A stretch of DNA of 64,000 nucleotides from Candidatus Aminicenantota bacterium (GTDB taxonomy: Bacteria > Acidobacteriota > Aminicenantia > Aminicenantales > Saccharicenantaceae): positions 110,955 through 174,954 of the forward strand of contig JACIYJ010000007.1 of assembly GCA_014360015.1 (NCBI GenBank), written 5' to 3'. A model generated the notes under the pieces. That model was given only the letters and a program-made list of their open reading frames with translations. It had not been told where the DNA came from and made no database searches. The position numbers and the translations under genes are program-made. Below, piece after piece: positions 25,657 through 35,058 of the stretch. Position 1 is the stretch's first letter. Each line of letters opens with the position of its first letter.

Positions 25657-26919
25657 ATGAAGGCTGTTAGCCAGAGCCTCCAGATTATGGGTTTGATAAT
25701 CTTAGTCTCTTTAATTTCCCTGGCTCAGGAAAGAGTCATCAGACAACCCCAGGAAGCACCTAAGGTTTTTATAGATTGCCATCAGTGCGATATGGCTTAC
25801 ATTCGATCTGAGATAACCTTTGTCAGCTTCGTCCGCGAGAGAACCGAAGCTGATATCTACATCCTGATTACCATCCAGAGCACGGGTGACGGGGGTCGAG
25901 AATATACACTGAATTTCATTGGCCGTAACAACTTTTATGATATTCATAACACTCTGAAGTATATCTCCAAAAGAACGGATTCGGCCGATATCGAAAGAAA
26001 AGGGCTGGTCCGGGTGCTGAAAGTCGGACTGGTGCCTTATGTGGCCAAAACTGACCTGGGCGATTATCTCAAAATAGATTTCGAAAAGCGTTTGCCCACC
26101 ACTCCGCTCGAAGATAAATGGAATTTCTGGATTTTTAGCCTTGGACTTTCCGGAAGTCTTTCCGGTGAGCAGACCAAGAACTTTTTTTCAATGAGCAGCA
26201 ACCTGAGTGCTAATCGAGTGACGGAAAAAGTTAAATTCCGATCGGGTGTTTCTGGTAATTTCAACAGCAGCCACTTCAAGGTCGAGGAAGATGGAGTTAC
26301 TCAAACCATTACCTCGTTTCAACGCAGCTACAGCCTGTCCGCCCTCTATGTGTATTCAATTAATCAGCACTGGTCGGTCGGTGGCTGGTTCGGGTTGTCT
26401 TCATCTACCTATAACAACATTGCCCTCAATATCAATCCGGCGCCGGCCGTCGAATATAATTATTTTCCTTATTCGGAGTCAACCCGACGTCAGCTGCGGT
26501 TTCTCTACCGCATCGGATACAACCTGAATTTCTACCGGGAAGAAACCATCTATGATAAGACCAGAGAAAGTCTTCTGGGGGAAGCGCTGTCGATTACCTT
26601 AGAGATTAAAGAACCGTGGGGAAACATTAGCTCTTCCATTGAAGGCTTCCATTATTTTCACGATTTCAGTAAGAACCATCTGGTCTTCTGGACGAATCTG
26701 AATTTGAGACTTTACCGCGGATTTTCAGTCGGCATCTCTGGGCGTTTTTCCAAAATTAATGACCAGATTTATCTGGCTAAGGGAGACCTAAGCCTTGAGG
26801 ATATCCTGCTGCAGAGAAAAGCCTTAGCCACTGCTTATAGCTACGGCATTTCACTCGGAGTGAGCTATACTTTTGGTTCCATTTATGCTGGAGTGGTCAA
26901 TCCCCGGTTTGGTTATTGA
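25657..26919 (+). CDS. Exported protein with predicted outer-membrane beta-barrel
   Basis: A 420-residue protein with a signal peptide ending near SLAQE. Residues 25-150 form a soluble beta-rich domain with a CHQC pair near residue 40, then a barrel from about 155 made of alternating aromatic strands (FSVGISGRFSK, YGISLGVSYTFGSIYAGVV). It ends in NPRFGY. It resembles uncharacterised outer-membrane proteins common in Acidobacteria and relatives. Nothing identifies its cargo or partner. The start is fixed by AAAGGAG upstream. Confidence 0.7.
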   Translation: MKAVSQSLQIMGLIILVSLISLAQERVIRQPQEAPKVFIDCHQCDMAYIRSEITFVSFVRERTEADIYILITIQSTGDGGREYTLNFIGRNNFYDIHNTLKYISKRTDSADIERKGLVRVLKVGLVPYVAKTDLGDYLKIDFEKRLPTTPLEDKWNFWIFSLGLSGSLSGEQTKNFFSMSSNLSANRVTEKVKFRSGVSGNFNSSHFKVEEDGVTQTITSFQRSYSLSALYVYSINQHWSVGGWFGLSSSTYNNIALNINPAPAVEYNYFPYSESTRRQLRFLYRIGYNLNFYREETIYDKTRESLLGEALSITLEIKEPWGNISSSIEGFHYFHDFSKNHLVFWTNLNLRLYRGFSVGISGRFSKINDQIYLAKGDLSLEDILLQRKALATAYSYGISLGVSYTFGSIYAGVVNPRFGY

Positions 26920-27022
26920 ACTGGTAGTCAGAAAGTTACTGGGGATAATCCGCTTGTTTTAAAGTCTCCTGCTGGGAGCTCAGAATTAAACTTTTCTGAA
27001 GAGTCCTAATCTTCAACTGGCT

Positions 27023-28381
27023 TCAGGCTGGCTTTTTTGTTTTGACCACGAATCGGTCATATATTGCCAATCCAGCCATAGAACAGAGGCCGAGGAAGGC
27101 AATGGTGGTCCAGATGATGATGTAATCGGGCGATTGGCCGGCCTGAAGCGGGTTAGCGATATATTTCTGGTAAAGGGCACCGCCTAAGGGCCCGCCGAGG
27201 ATGCTGCCGATAGCTACGGGCAGGTTGGCGTAGCCGAGATAAAGACCTTCCTCACCCTTCGGGGCGATACTTCCAATATATTCATAGATTCGCGGAGAAG
27301 CCATCATCTCGCCCACAGCCATCGAAGCAATGCTCACCAGAAGGAAAAGACCGGCTATGGGAATAGCCAGTCCGGCTACCGAAACTTTCTGACTGAGGTT
27401 GGAATAAAGAAGGGCAGGGAGAATGTTGAGCAGCATTCCGACTGTGGTTACGCCAACGCCAAAAAGAATTGATTTTACTGGTGTCCAGCTTTTAACTAAT
27501 CTGGTAATAAGAAGCTGGAAACAGACAATCATCAGCGGGTTGGCTAAGGTGTAAAGTTCAACTGGCGCATTGGGGTCAATGTGTCTCAGGAAAAGCGGGA
27601 TTAAGTTATAAAGCTGCACATAGAGAAACCAGAAAAGGGCTATGACTATCAGGAAGAAAACAAATTTGAGATTGCTCAGGACGATGAAAATTCCAAGGAT
27701 GGATTCTTTTAAAGTTTTCTTTCTGACCTGCTGATTATCTTTGACCCCGTTGCTGGCATATTCCGGCTCCCGGTAAATAAAAAGAACCACCAGCAAGCCG
27801 ATGAAAACAAAGACTGTAGAAGCATAGGTGAAAATGGCCGGGATACCAAGGCTGGTGCGGATAAAATAAGACACACCCCGACCGGTGATGGAGCCGATGT
27901 TGATCACCATATAAAAAATACCGAAGCCGAGGGTGGCGTAAACGCCGGATGTTTTCTGGACCGTACCGGCAATACAGGGCTTAACGATTGAGCCACCAAG
28001 GCCAATGAGAATGATGGCCAAAAGTACGGGAATTGTGTAGTTGAGATGGGGGCCGCCACCGGCAATGGCCGGCCAGAATTTCTGCACATTGCCCATGATG
28101 AAATAGCCAAGAAATAACATCAGGAAAGAGACGGTCAGTGAGCGCTTGAATCCATATTTGTCGGCTAAGGTCCCGGAAACAATTGGCATAAAATAAATCA
28201 GGCCCCAGAGCAAAGAGCCATTGAGAAAGGTGGCGAAGGTTGGAGCCATGCCGAGAGTTTCTTTAAGATAGATGACCATGAACGAAGCCATTGAGTAGTA
28301 AGCGGCTCGTTCAAAAAGTTCGATGGTGTTGGCTGTCCAGAAAGTTTTAGGGAAGTGAGCTTTTTCTTTCTTATCCATCAT
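27023..28381 (-). CDS. POT/PTR family peptide transporter (MFS)
   Basis: A 452-residue major facilitator protein with about 12 membrane helices. The N-terminus FWTANTIELFERAAYYSMASFMVIYL contains the ERAAYY form of the ExxER-type POT motif, and SGTLADKYGFKRS is the loop 2-3 motif. GSIVKPCIAGTVQKTSGVYATLGFGIFYMVINIGS corresponds to the PTR2 signature. These proteins import di- and tripeptides with protons. A peptide diet would agree with the exported peptidases and amino-acid permease in the window. It starts at ATG behind AGAGGTATT. Confidence 0.85.
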   Translation of the reverse strand: MMDKKEKAHFPKTFWTANTIELFERAAYYSMASFMVIYLKETLGMAPTFATFLNGSLLWGLIYFMPIVSGTLADKYGFKRSLTVSFLMLFLGYFIMGNVQKFWPAIAGGGPHLNYTIPVLLAIILIGLGGSIVKPCIAGTVQKTSGVYATLGFGIFYMVINIGSITGRGVSYFIRTSLGIPAIFTYASTVFVFIGLLVVLFIYREPEYASNGVKDNQQVRKKTLKESILGIFIVLSNLKFVFFLIVIALFWFLYVQLYNLIPLFLRHIDPNAPVELYTLANPLMIVCFQLLITRLVKSWTPVKSILFGVGVTTVGMLLNILPALLYSNLSQKVSVAGLAIPIAGLFLLVSIASMAVGEMMASPRIYEYIGSIAPKGEEGLYLGYANLPVAIGSILGGPLGGALYQKYIANPLQAGQSPDYIIIWTTIAFLGLCSMAGLAIYDRFVVKTKKPA

Positions 28382-28461
28382 AATACCTCTTCTCCTCAGT
28401 CACAAAATTCTTCAGCCTTAAAATTTTTTCTATGTTAACAGGAAAGCGGAAGAAATGTCTA

Positions 28462-28680
28462 TTAATTTTTATCAGAAGGCGGCAGGCTGAGGTTGATAAA
28501 AAGTCTCCACTGGCTGCCGGGGCTCAGGCTGGAAAAAGCCAAGGGGCTGAGGTCCCCGAGGTCACTCAGTTTTCCTTCATCATCGATGACCAGGTAGACT
28601 GGTCTGGCCCCCATGGATTCTAGTGGGTAGAGATGAACGGTTGAAGACCGGAATGATTTTTCAGCTGGAAAGAAAGCGGC
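28462..28680 (-). pseudogene. Possible gene remnant downstream of hpt
   Basis: Directly after the hpt stop, in the same frame, an open stretch of about 72 codons reads VYLVIDDEGKLSDLG and SPGSQWRLFINLSLPPSDKN before its stop at 28462. The text looks protein-like, but the first ATG is at 28614 and has no ribosome binding site. It could be a degraded 3' end of a lost gene, or chance. Confidence 0.25.
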
Positions 28681-29034
28681 TCAGCCTTTTTGGCTCAAAA
28701 ATTTCTGCAGGCGGTCAAATTCACTTTTCAGCTTTTTCAGAGCATTTTTAGCTGCTGAAAGGTCTTGATTTTTGCCAGCCATTTCCATTTCATAAGCGGC
28801 TTCTCTGAGGGCCGGCAGGCTGAGGTTGGCTGAAGCTCCCTTGAGTGAATGGCCGCTTTCTCTTATCATCTGAAAATCTTTTTCAGCCACCGCTTTTTCC
28901 AGCTCGACATACCTCCTGTTAAATTCCTGGCGATAGATTTCCAGCAGTTCATTCAGAAACTCTTCTTCGCCACCGATTCTGGCTAAGGCTTCTTCTTTGT
29001 TGATGGGAGGGATAGTACTATCTTTTTCTGGCAT
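28681..29034 (-). CDS. Histidine phosphotransfer (Hpt) protein
   Basis: A 117-residue all-helical protein carrying the Hpt phosphorylation motif HSLKGASANL, with His62 as the predicted phosphate acceptor. It relays phosphate between receiver domains. It overlaps the 3' end of the REC-GGDEF gene by 17 bases and is in the same operon as a hybrid kinase ending in two receivers. The natural path would be kinase to receiver to Hpt to the GGDEF receiver. The overlap implies coupled translation. Confidence 0.9.
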   Translation of the reverse strand: MPEKDSTIPPINKEEALARIGGEEEFLNELLEIYRQEFNRRYVELEKAVAEKDFQMIRESGHSLKGASANLSLPALREAAYEMEMAGKNQDLSAAKNALKKLKSEFDRLQKFLSQKG

Positions 29035-30016
29035 TTTGTTTCTCCGTTATTTCAAGATTCACTGAATCACCAAAAAGAATCGCCCTGTCCCGACCGAGTT
29101 TTTTGGCTAAGTAAAGCGCCCGGTCGCTGGTCTGAATGAGGTTGTTGATCTGAGTCTGGCTGAGAGAATCAACTGCTGTGCCGCCGATGGAAAGCGTAAT
29201 CGAAATCTTCTCTCCGGTTCTCAGTCTGATTTTTGACTTTCGCGTCAGATCGAGCAAACGAGCAGCGAGGATTCCAGTATTGAAAATATCACTGGCTGGC
29301 AGCAGGACAATCAGTTCATCTCCTCCATAACGACCAACCCGGTCATAGTTACGAAGGTTCTTTATAAAAAGTTTAACCAGATTCCTCAGGACGGTATCGC
29401 CGGCCTGATGGCCGTAGGTATCATTTATTTGCTTGAAATTATCCAGGTCGATCATCAGCAATCCAAAAGGCCGACCGCCCCGGGTGTAACGAGATATTTC
29501 TTCTTTGATGAATTTCATAATGGTTCTCCGGTTCCAGGCATGAGTCAGGCTGTCGGTGGTGGCTAAGCGCATAAGTTTCTTCCGTGCCTGGAGCAAGCGG
29601 TCTTCCAGTTCTATTATCCGATGAGCTGTCTGAAGCCGGGCTTTAAGTTCCATAAAATTTACTGGCTTAGTCATGTAATCATCAGCACCAGCCTCCAGCC
29701 CTTGGATTACATCGAAAGAAGTGTCTTTGGCTGTAAGAAGTATCAGATAGGTGTAGCGGGGTTTTCTCGTCTGACGCAGACGAAAACAGAGTTCAGGACC
29801 TTCCATTCCCGGCATCATCCAGTCTAAGATGGCGATTCTCAGGTCTGGCTGCCGGAGTATCTCCCAGGCTTTTTCTCCGTTGTCAGCTTTATAAACCCGG
29901 TAACCCCAATCTTTTAGCTTTTTCTCCAGAAGCCTTCTGGCCACCGGATCATCTTCAGCCACGAGAATGGAAACATTTTTCTGTGATGCAGCTCCTTCTT
30001 TCCTGTTTTCTTCCAT
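29018..30016 (-). CDS. Response regulator with GGDEF diguanylate cyclase domain
   Basis: A 332-residue PleD/WspR-like protein. The receiver (about 14-130) has the acidic pair EDD (21-23), phosphoacceptor Asp65 in ILDWMMPGMEG, and Lys in TKPVN. The cyclase domain (about 150-315) contains LATTDSLTHAWNRR, the active-site loop GGDEL (231-235, accepted variant of GGDEF) and an inhibitory RxxD site, RNYD (222-225), five residues upstream. It should make c-di-GMP with feedback inhibition when phosphorylated. It follows the hybrid kinase gene by 33 bases and overlaps hpt. Confidence 0.93.
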   Translation of the reverse strand: MEENRKEGAASQKNVSILVAEDDPVARRLLEKKLKDWGYRVYKADNGEKAWEILRQPDLRIAILDWMMPGMEGPELCFRLRQTRKPRYTYLILLTAKDTSFDVIQGLEAGADDYMTKPVNFMELKARLQTAHRIIELEDRLLQARKKLMRLATTDSLTHAWNRRTIMKFIKEEISRYTRGGRPFGLLMIDLDNFKQINDTYGHQAGDTVLRNLVKLFIKNLRNYDRVGRYGGDELIVLLPASDIFNTGILAARLLDLTRKSKIRLRTGEKISITLSIGGTAVDSLSQTQINNLIQTSDRALYLAKKLGRDRAILFGDSVNLEITEKQNARKR

Positions 30017-30049
30017 GCAAATTTCCTTTCTTCCGGCTACCTCGCCCTT

Positions 30050-32872
30050 TTATTTCTTTTTTCCAATAGCTCTTTCAATAGCTTCATACAGTTCTTTGGG
30101 ATAAAGGGGTTTGGAGACATAATCATCCATTCCAGCTTCTAAGCATTTTTCCCGGTCACCTTTCATGGCATGAGCGGTCATAGCCACAATGGGGATGTGC
30201 TTTCCGGATTCTTTCTCCAGTTCTCTTATTTTCTGAGTAACTTCAAAACCATTCATAATGGGCATCTGGACATCCATCAGGATGATATCGAATTCTTCCT
30301 GAGCCAGTTTATCCAGCACCTGCTGCCCGTTTTCAGCCACAGTGACTTTGTGTCCTTTTTTCTGCAGAAGATGAACAGCCACTTTCTGGTTGATGGGATT
30401 ATCTTCGGCCAGGAGGATGTTGTACTTGGGCCTGAACTCTGGCAGCGTCTGATCGGTAATAGGTTCGGACAATTTTCTGTCAATAACTGTGGCTCCCTTT
30501 ATAGCCATAATGGTATCGAGCAGATCAGATGGCCGGACAGGTTTGACTAAGTAAGCCGAAGCGCCCAGCTCCTTAGCTCTTTGAAAATCACCTAACCGGT
30601 CGGCAGAAGTCAGGATGACGATTGGACTTTCCCGGCAGGTATCTATTTTCTTGATGTTCTCGATGAGAGTAAAACCATCCATCTCGGGCATCGACAGATC
30701 TATCAGGAAAAGATCGAATGATTCCTGACGGGTTTTAGCGGATTGAATCTTGTTCAAAGCTTCGGATCCGCTTCCGGCTTCTTCGGGTCGCATCCGCCAG
30801 CTCTGAAGCATTTCTCTCAAGATGGCCCGATTGGTAGGATTATCATCCACAACCAGTACTTTGAGTCCGTGGAGAGCAGAAAGAGTGGCTGGAGTAATTT
30901 TCTTACCCGGTTTTTCCGGAAGGCCCAGTTTTACTGTAAAATGAAAAGTGCTGCCTTTACCCACTTGGCTTTCCACCCAGATGCGACCACCCATAAGACT
31001 AACGAGCTGTGAGGTTATGGCCAGACCGAGTCCAGTGCCGCCATATTTTCTGTTCAGCGAAGCATCAGCCTGGACAAATGGCTGGAAAATCGAATCAAGT
31101 TTGTCCTGGGGAATTCCAATCCCGGTATCGCGAACAGTAAAATGGAGGACGATTTCTTTGTCTGCTCTTGACTCTTCGAAGACCTCAACGGCCACTTCTC
31201 CTTTTTCTGTGAACTTAATGGCGTTACTCACCAGGTTGAGAATGATCTGACGTAGACGGCTTATATCTCCAACAACTGTCTCGGGCAAAGTCGGTGGAAC
31301 ATGACAGAGAAGCTCCAGTCCCTTCTTGTGAGCAGTCAGAGCCAGAGTGGCGACTATTTCCGTGATTGAATTATGAAGGTTAAATTCTGCGGGAACCAAT
31401 TCGATCATCCTGGCTTCGATCTTGGAGAAATCCAGGATATCGTTGAGAACAGTCAGAAGTGATTCTGCTGAAGCCCGGGCCGCAGTCAGAAATTGACGCT
31501 GCTCTTCGGTCAGATTAGTTTGCAGGGCCAGCTCGATCATTCCGATAATACCATTCATCGGGGTGCGGATTTCATGGCTCATGTTGGCTAAAAATTCGCT
31601 CTTAGCTTTGCTGGCGGCCAGAGCTTCTTCACGGGAAGCCTTCAATTCTTCCTGAATTTTCTTGAGCTGAGAGATCTCGGTCACAGCCGAGACCACGCCC
31701 ACGAATTTATTGTTTTCAAAAAGCGAACGAGCATGGACAAGGACCGGAATTTTTCTGCCGTCCTTAGTTTTCATCATGGTTTCGTATTTTTCCAGAGTCC
31801 TGGATTTTCTGGCTTCTGATTTTCTGGTAACAGTTGGCAGCTCTTCTTCAGGGATGATTACGCTCCAGTGCTTCCCTATTAGCTCTCCTTCAGAGTAACC
31901 CAGCATCTTCTCAAAAGATGGATTGGCATAGGTGAAAATACCTTCTGCATTCTCCACCACTACTCCTTCAGCTAAACTGGTTAGGATTCTTTCTTGGAAC
32001 TGCTGGAGTTTTTTAAGCGTCTGTTCAATCTGTTTTTTTTCTTTTTTGATGGAATAGAGAGAAAAGCCTAAATCTCCGGCGATTTCTTCTAAGAGTTTGA
32101 TTTCGCTGGCCTGGTCAAAAACATCACGAGCGTTGCCAATGTGCATAACGCCAAAAATCTCCCGATTGTGTTCTAGCAGAAAGCAGGCGGCCCAGCCAGC
32201 ATTCTCTTCTTTGGGACATTCTCTGCAGATAGGGCTCTGGCTGACATCAGGGATAAAAAGAGACCTTTTGTTTCTCAGTACCTTTTCAACACAGGATGGA
32301 AGACGTCGGAGGAGCTTCTTTTTGCCCTGTCCGAGAAACTGGACCGGTTTCCGTTTTTTGTCGACAAGGACAATCTGAACCAGGTCATACTTACCGTTAG
32401 TCTTCAGGCTCCTGGCCGCCTGGTTCAGCAGCTTCTCAGGATTTTTTTCTTGGATGATCATCTGATTGATGTCGCTGATGGCCCGCAGGAGCCTGTTGGT
32501 GTGAGCCAGCAGTTGATCCTTCTTGATAAGCTCTGTTATGTCTTTGTAGACAGCCACCCCGCCGATCAGATAATTTTTATAAACCACTGGTGCGGCCGAA
32601 ATACTGACGATAATTGGTGTTCCATCTTTTCTGTAGCGGGTGCCCACCAGGTCCGAGACCCGGCGTCGCAGAATATCCCGGGTAATTCTGGTGGCTTCCT
32701 TTTTGTTTGGCCCACCGATTAGGTCATCAATTTTCTGTCCGAGGGCTTCTTTTTTCTTATAGCCAAATAATTTTTCAGCACCAGGATTCCAGATGATTAC
32801 TTTTCCTTCAGAATCAGTTGCCACCACTCCGTCTTTGATGCTATCAATCAGGGCTTGAAGATGTAATTCCAT
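30050..32872 (-). CDS. Hybrid sensor histidine kinase (PAS-GAF-PAS-HisKA-HATPase-REC-REC)
   Basis: A 940-residue protein with no clear membrane helix, hence probably a cytoplasmic sensor. PAS domain at about 5-115, a GAF-like domain at about 140-275 with cysteines in CRECP and WAAC, a second PAS at 295-405. The HisKA box [17 protein letters not shown] carries the phospho-acceptor His433. The ATPase shows [18 protein letters not shown] and GGTGLGLAI. Two receivers follow, with phosphoacceptors Asp725 and Asp867. The output partners (REC-GGDEF and Hpt) are the next genes. The signal is not evident; PAS/GAF with cysteines could sense redox, gas or a small ligand. Confidence 0.93.
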   Translation of the reverse strand: MELHLQALIDSIKDGVVATDSEGKVIIWNPGAEKLFGYKKKEALGQKIDDLIGGPNKKEATRITRDILRRRVSDLVGTRYRKDGTPIIVSISAAPVVYKNYLIGGVAVYKDITELIKKDQLLAHTNRLLRAISDINQMIIQEKNPEKLLNQAARSLKTNGKYDLVQIVLVDKKRKPVQFLGQGKKKLLRRLPSCVEKVLRNKRSLFIPDVSQSPICRECPKEENAGWAACFLLEHNREIFGVMHIGNARDVFDQASEIKLLEEIAGDLGFSLYSIKKEKKQIEQTLKKLQQFQERILTSLAEGVVVENAEGIFTYANPSFEKMLGYSEGELIGKHWSVIIPEEELPTVTRKSEARKSRTLEKYETMMKTKDGRKIPVLVHARSLFENNKFVGVVSAVTEISQLKKIQEELKASREEALAASKAKSEFLANMSHEIRTPMNGIIGMIELALQTNLTEEQRQFLTAARASAESLLTVLNDILDFSKIEARMIELVPAEFNLHNSITEIVATLALTAHKKGLELLCHVPPTLPETVVGDISRLRQIILNLVSNAIKFTEKGEVAVEVFEESRADKEIVLHFTVRDTGIGIPQDKLDSIFQPFVQADASLNRKYGGTGLGLAITSQLVSLMGGRIWVESQVGKGSTFHFTVKLGLPEKPGKKITPATLSALHGLKVLVVDDNPTNRAILREMLQSWRMRPEEAGSGSEALNKIQSAKTRQESFDLFLIDLSMPEMDGFTLIENIKKIDTCRESPIVILTSADRLGDFQRAKELGASAYLVKPVRPSDLLDTIMAIKGATVIDRKLSEPITDQTLPEFRPKYNILLAEDNPINQKVAVHLLQKKGHKVTVAENGQQVLDKLAQEEFDIILMDVQMPIMNGFEVTQKIRELEKESGKHIPIVAMTAHAMKGDREKCLEAGMDDYVSKPLYPKELYEAIERAIGKKK

Positions 32873-32973
32873 CTTCTCTCCTCCTCACAAATTAAATAAT
32901 ATTAAATAATTAACTCAATAAAAATTCAATCACCAGAAGCGATGATCTTAGATTAACCCCAATGAGACAGGTT

Positions 32974-33606
32974 TCAGACCGAAAGAGCGATGAGCAGCAA
33001 AGAGAGGTAAAAAGCGGAAAGGATAAATATCTGGGCCTTAGCGAATGGACGATGAAAGAGATTCAGGGCAATCAGGACATCGGAGAGAAAAAACAGAACA
33101 GCTCCAGTAGCAGCCAGCCAGGGCTGATAGCCTGATAACTGATGGGGAAGCTCGAGGGCCAAGCGGGTCATGGTCAGGATGGCCGCCAGATAAAAAATAA
33201 CAGGCAGTCGCCTACCACCAAGATCTGGCCAGATGAGAAAAAGAACAACGCCGGCGACCAGGACTAAAGGAATTACCGGCCAGGTCAAGAATCTTGGACT
33301 GAGTCTGGAGTAAAAAGCCACTGCGAAGGCAATCTGACTTACCAGAAAAGATACAAATCCGGCCAGAAACTTCTTTTTCTTGAGCATCATCATGACTTCA
33401 CCCAGCAAACTGAATATCAGGCCGATAAGAATGGCATTTCGGTAGAAAGAAGCTGGCCGGGCTTCAAACAGCAAACCGATTATCAGAAGAATGGTAAAGG
33501 GTCGGAAAAAGTAAGTCAGCCATCTTTGGCCTTGATAATCTGAGACAATGGTAGCCACCGCAGAGATGACAATTGAAAAGACAAAAGCCGCCGTGTTTAA
33601 ATCCAT
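32974..33606 (-). CDS. YhhN/TMEM86 family membrane protein (lysoplasmalogenase-like)
   Basis: A membrane protein with about seven to eight helices, matching the YhhN family whose animal member TMEM86B hydrolyses lysoplasmalogen. I take the start as the ATG at 33606 (210 residues), the usual family length; an ATG 32 codons upstream (33702) would add a hydrophilic extension. Neither start has a strong ribosome binding site: GATCAGGG for the shorter form. Family features are FRPFTILLIIGLLFE, LIFSLLGEVMMML and the late FFLSDVLIALN, which carry the conserved acidic residues. Whether this bacterium makes plasmalogens is unknown. Confidence 0.75.
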   Translation of the reverse strand: MDLNTAAFVFSIVISAVATIVSDYQGQRWLTYFFRPFTILLIIGLLFEARPASFYRNAILIGLIFSLLGEVMMMLKKKKFLAGFVSFLVSQIAFAVAFYSRLSPRFLTWPVIPLVLVAGVVLFLIWPDLGGRRLPVIFYLAAILTMTRLALELPHQLSGYQPWLAATGAVLFFLSDVLIALNLFHRPFAKAQIFILSAFYLSLLLIALSV

Positions 33607-33667
33607 GGCCCTGATCCGGATTGGTAATTTAGCCCGTAGCGCTTTGTTTTTTCTAAGAAAATCTCCT

Positions 33668-33696
33668 TTGATAATTTCAATCAAGATATGTAATAA
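33668..33696 (+). promoter_or_regulatory. Possible promoter upstream of the NYN gene series
   Basis: TTGATA at 33668, 17-base spacer, TAATAA at 33691. It lies in the divergent gap before the NYN gene at 33753. Confidence 0.4.
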
Positions 33697-33752
33697 TAAC
33701 AAAAAAGCTTTTTAAACTTAAACGATTTAAATTTGAAGTTTTTGGAGCGAAA

Positions 33753-34508
33753 ATGATCGATAGTTTCACTGAAGAAAAAAGTCGGAAGATTGCTTTGCTC
33801 ATAGACGGCGACAATGCCCAGCCGTCGCTCATCGGGGATATTCTGGCTGAGGTGGGCAAGTATGGCCTCATCACCATCAGACGAATCTATGGCGATTGGA
33901 CAACAGTTAACATGGCCGGCTGGAAAAAAGCCCTGCACGAAAACGCCATCCAGCCTGTCCAGCAATTCCGATATACCGTCGGAAAAAACGCTACTGATAG
34001 CGCCTTGATCATTGATGCCATGGACATTCTCCACAGCCGTCTGGTCGACGGCTTCTGTATTGTTTCCAGCGATTCTGATTACACCCGGTTGGCCACCAGG
34101 ATTCGTGAAGCCGGTTTCTTCGTCATGGGCATTGGAAAAAGGTCAACGCCCAAGGCTTTCGTCAATGCCTGTAACATTTTCATCTACACTGAAAACCTCA
34201 GGCCGAGGGAAAAAGAAAGAAAAAAACGCAGCGGAGGAGCAGAGAAAGCCGCGGGAGAACAGCGCCCGCGTGGTTATGATCCTCTACCGTTATTAAAAGC
34301 TGCAGTTGATATGGCTACCGATGAAGATGGCTGGGCCAAGCTCAGTACCATCGGCTTTTATCTGCGTCAACTTGACCCTGGCTTTGACCCGAGAACCTAC
34401 GGCTTCCGCCAGCTCTCCCAGCTGTTTAAAGCCTATCCCGAGGTCTTCGAGCTGAGGTTTGAAAACGAAAAAGGACTGACCAAAATCTGGGTCAGGATAA
34501 AAGAGTAA
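33753..34508 (+). CDS. NYN-domain nuclease with C-terminal OST-HTH/LOTUS domain
   Basis: A 251-residue protein. Residues about 10-150 form a NYN (PIN-like) domain with acidic metal-binding residues: IALLIDGDNAQ (Asp18, Asp20), KNATDSALIIDAMD and CIVSSDSDYTRLA. After a basic linker (REKERKKRSGG), residues about 175-250 resemble an OST-HTH (LOTUS) winged-helix RNA-binding domain, ending FELRFENEKGLTKIWVRI. This pairing matches bacterial LabA/DUF88-type proteins thought to act on RNA. Substrate and role are unknown. The gene is 21 bases upstream of ogt, so possibly in one operon with repair genes. Confidence 0.85.
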   Translation: MIDSFTEEKSRKIALLIDGDNAQPSLIGDILAEVGKYGLITIRRIYGDWTTVNMAGWKKALHENAIQPVQQFRYTVGKNATDSALIIDAMDILHSRLVDGFCIVSSDSDYTRLATRIREAGFFVMGIGKRSTPKAFVNACNIFIYTENLRPREKERKKRSGGAEKAAGEQRPRGYDPLPLLKAAVDMATDEDGWAKLSTIGFYLRQLDPGFDPRTYGFRQLSQLFKAYPEVFELRFENEKGLTKIWVRIKE

Positions 34509-34528
34509 AAATATAACCGGAAGCCAGC

Positions 34529-35047
34529 ATGAAGCTTTATTACCATTCTCCGATAGGAATTATAGAATTAAAGGGGGACGAAAAGGGGCTGCAGAGCTGT
34601 TCTTTCGTTAAAAAGAAAAAAGAGGCCGAGAAATCAGAAATGAAATCCTGGCTCGAGAACACTCCTGAATCTTTAAAAGAAGCCTGGCAGCAACTCGATG
34701 AGTATTTTAAGGGCCAGAGGCAGAGCTTCTCGGTAAAACTTAATTTAAGCGGCACCGAGTTCCAGAAAAAAGTCTGGCAGGAACTGCAAAAAATTCCTTT
34801 TGGCCAGACCAAGTCTTACCGAGAAATAGCTGAAGCCTGCGGTCATCCAGGTGCTTTCCGGGCAGTAGGGGGTGCCAATTACCGGAACCCTGTGGTCATA
34901 ATCGTTCCCTGTCATCGGGTGATAGGTGCGGATGGCAGTTTAACTGGGTTTGGAGCTGGCCTGTGGCGGAAAAAGTGGCTGCTGGAACATGAGAAAAAAT
35001 ACGGCAGCAATTACCGCCGATTAAAACCAGGCAAAAAATCTAAATAG
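34529..35047 (+). CDS. ogt: Methylated-DNA-protein cysteine methyltransferase
   Basis: A 172-residue O6-methylguanine-DNA methyltransferase that transfers the alkyl group to its own cysteine. The active site is IVPCHRVIG (Cys128), and the DNA-recognition helix lies around GHPGAFRAVGGANYRNP, with GTEFQKKVWQELQKIPFGQTKSYREIA upstream. The N-terminal ribonuclease-H-like domain is short but present. It is a one-time suicide repair protein. Neighbouring radC and recA also concern DNA. The gene ends 11 bases before the acyl-CoA synthetase start. Confidence 0.93.
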   Translation: MKLYYHSPIGIIELKGDEKGLQSCSFVKKKKEAEKSEMKSWLENTPESLKEAWQQLDEYFKGQRQSFSVKLNLSGTEFQKKVWQELQKIPFGQTKSYREIAEACGHPGAFRAVGGANYRNPVVIIVPCHRVIGADGSLTGFGAGLWRKKWLLEHEKKYGSNYRRLKPGKKSK

Positions 35048-35058
35048 GGAGGTGGCTT

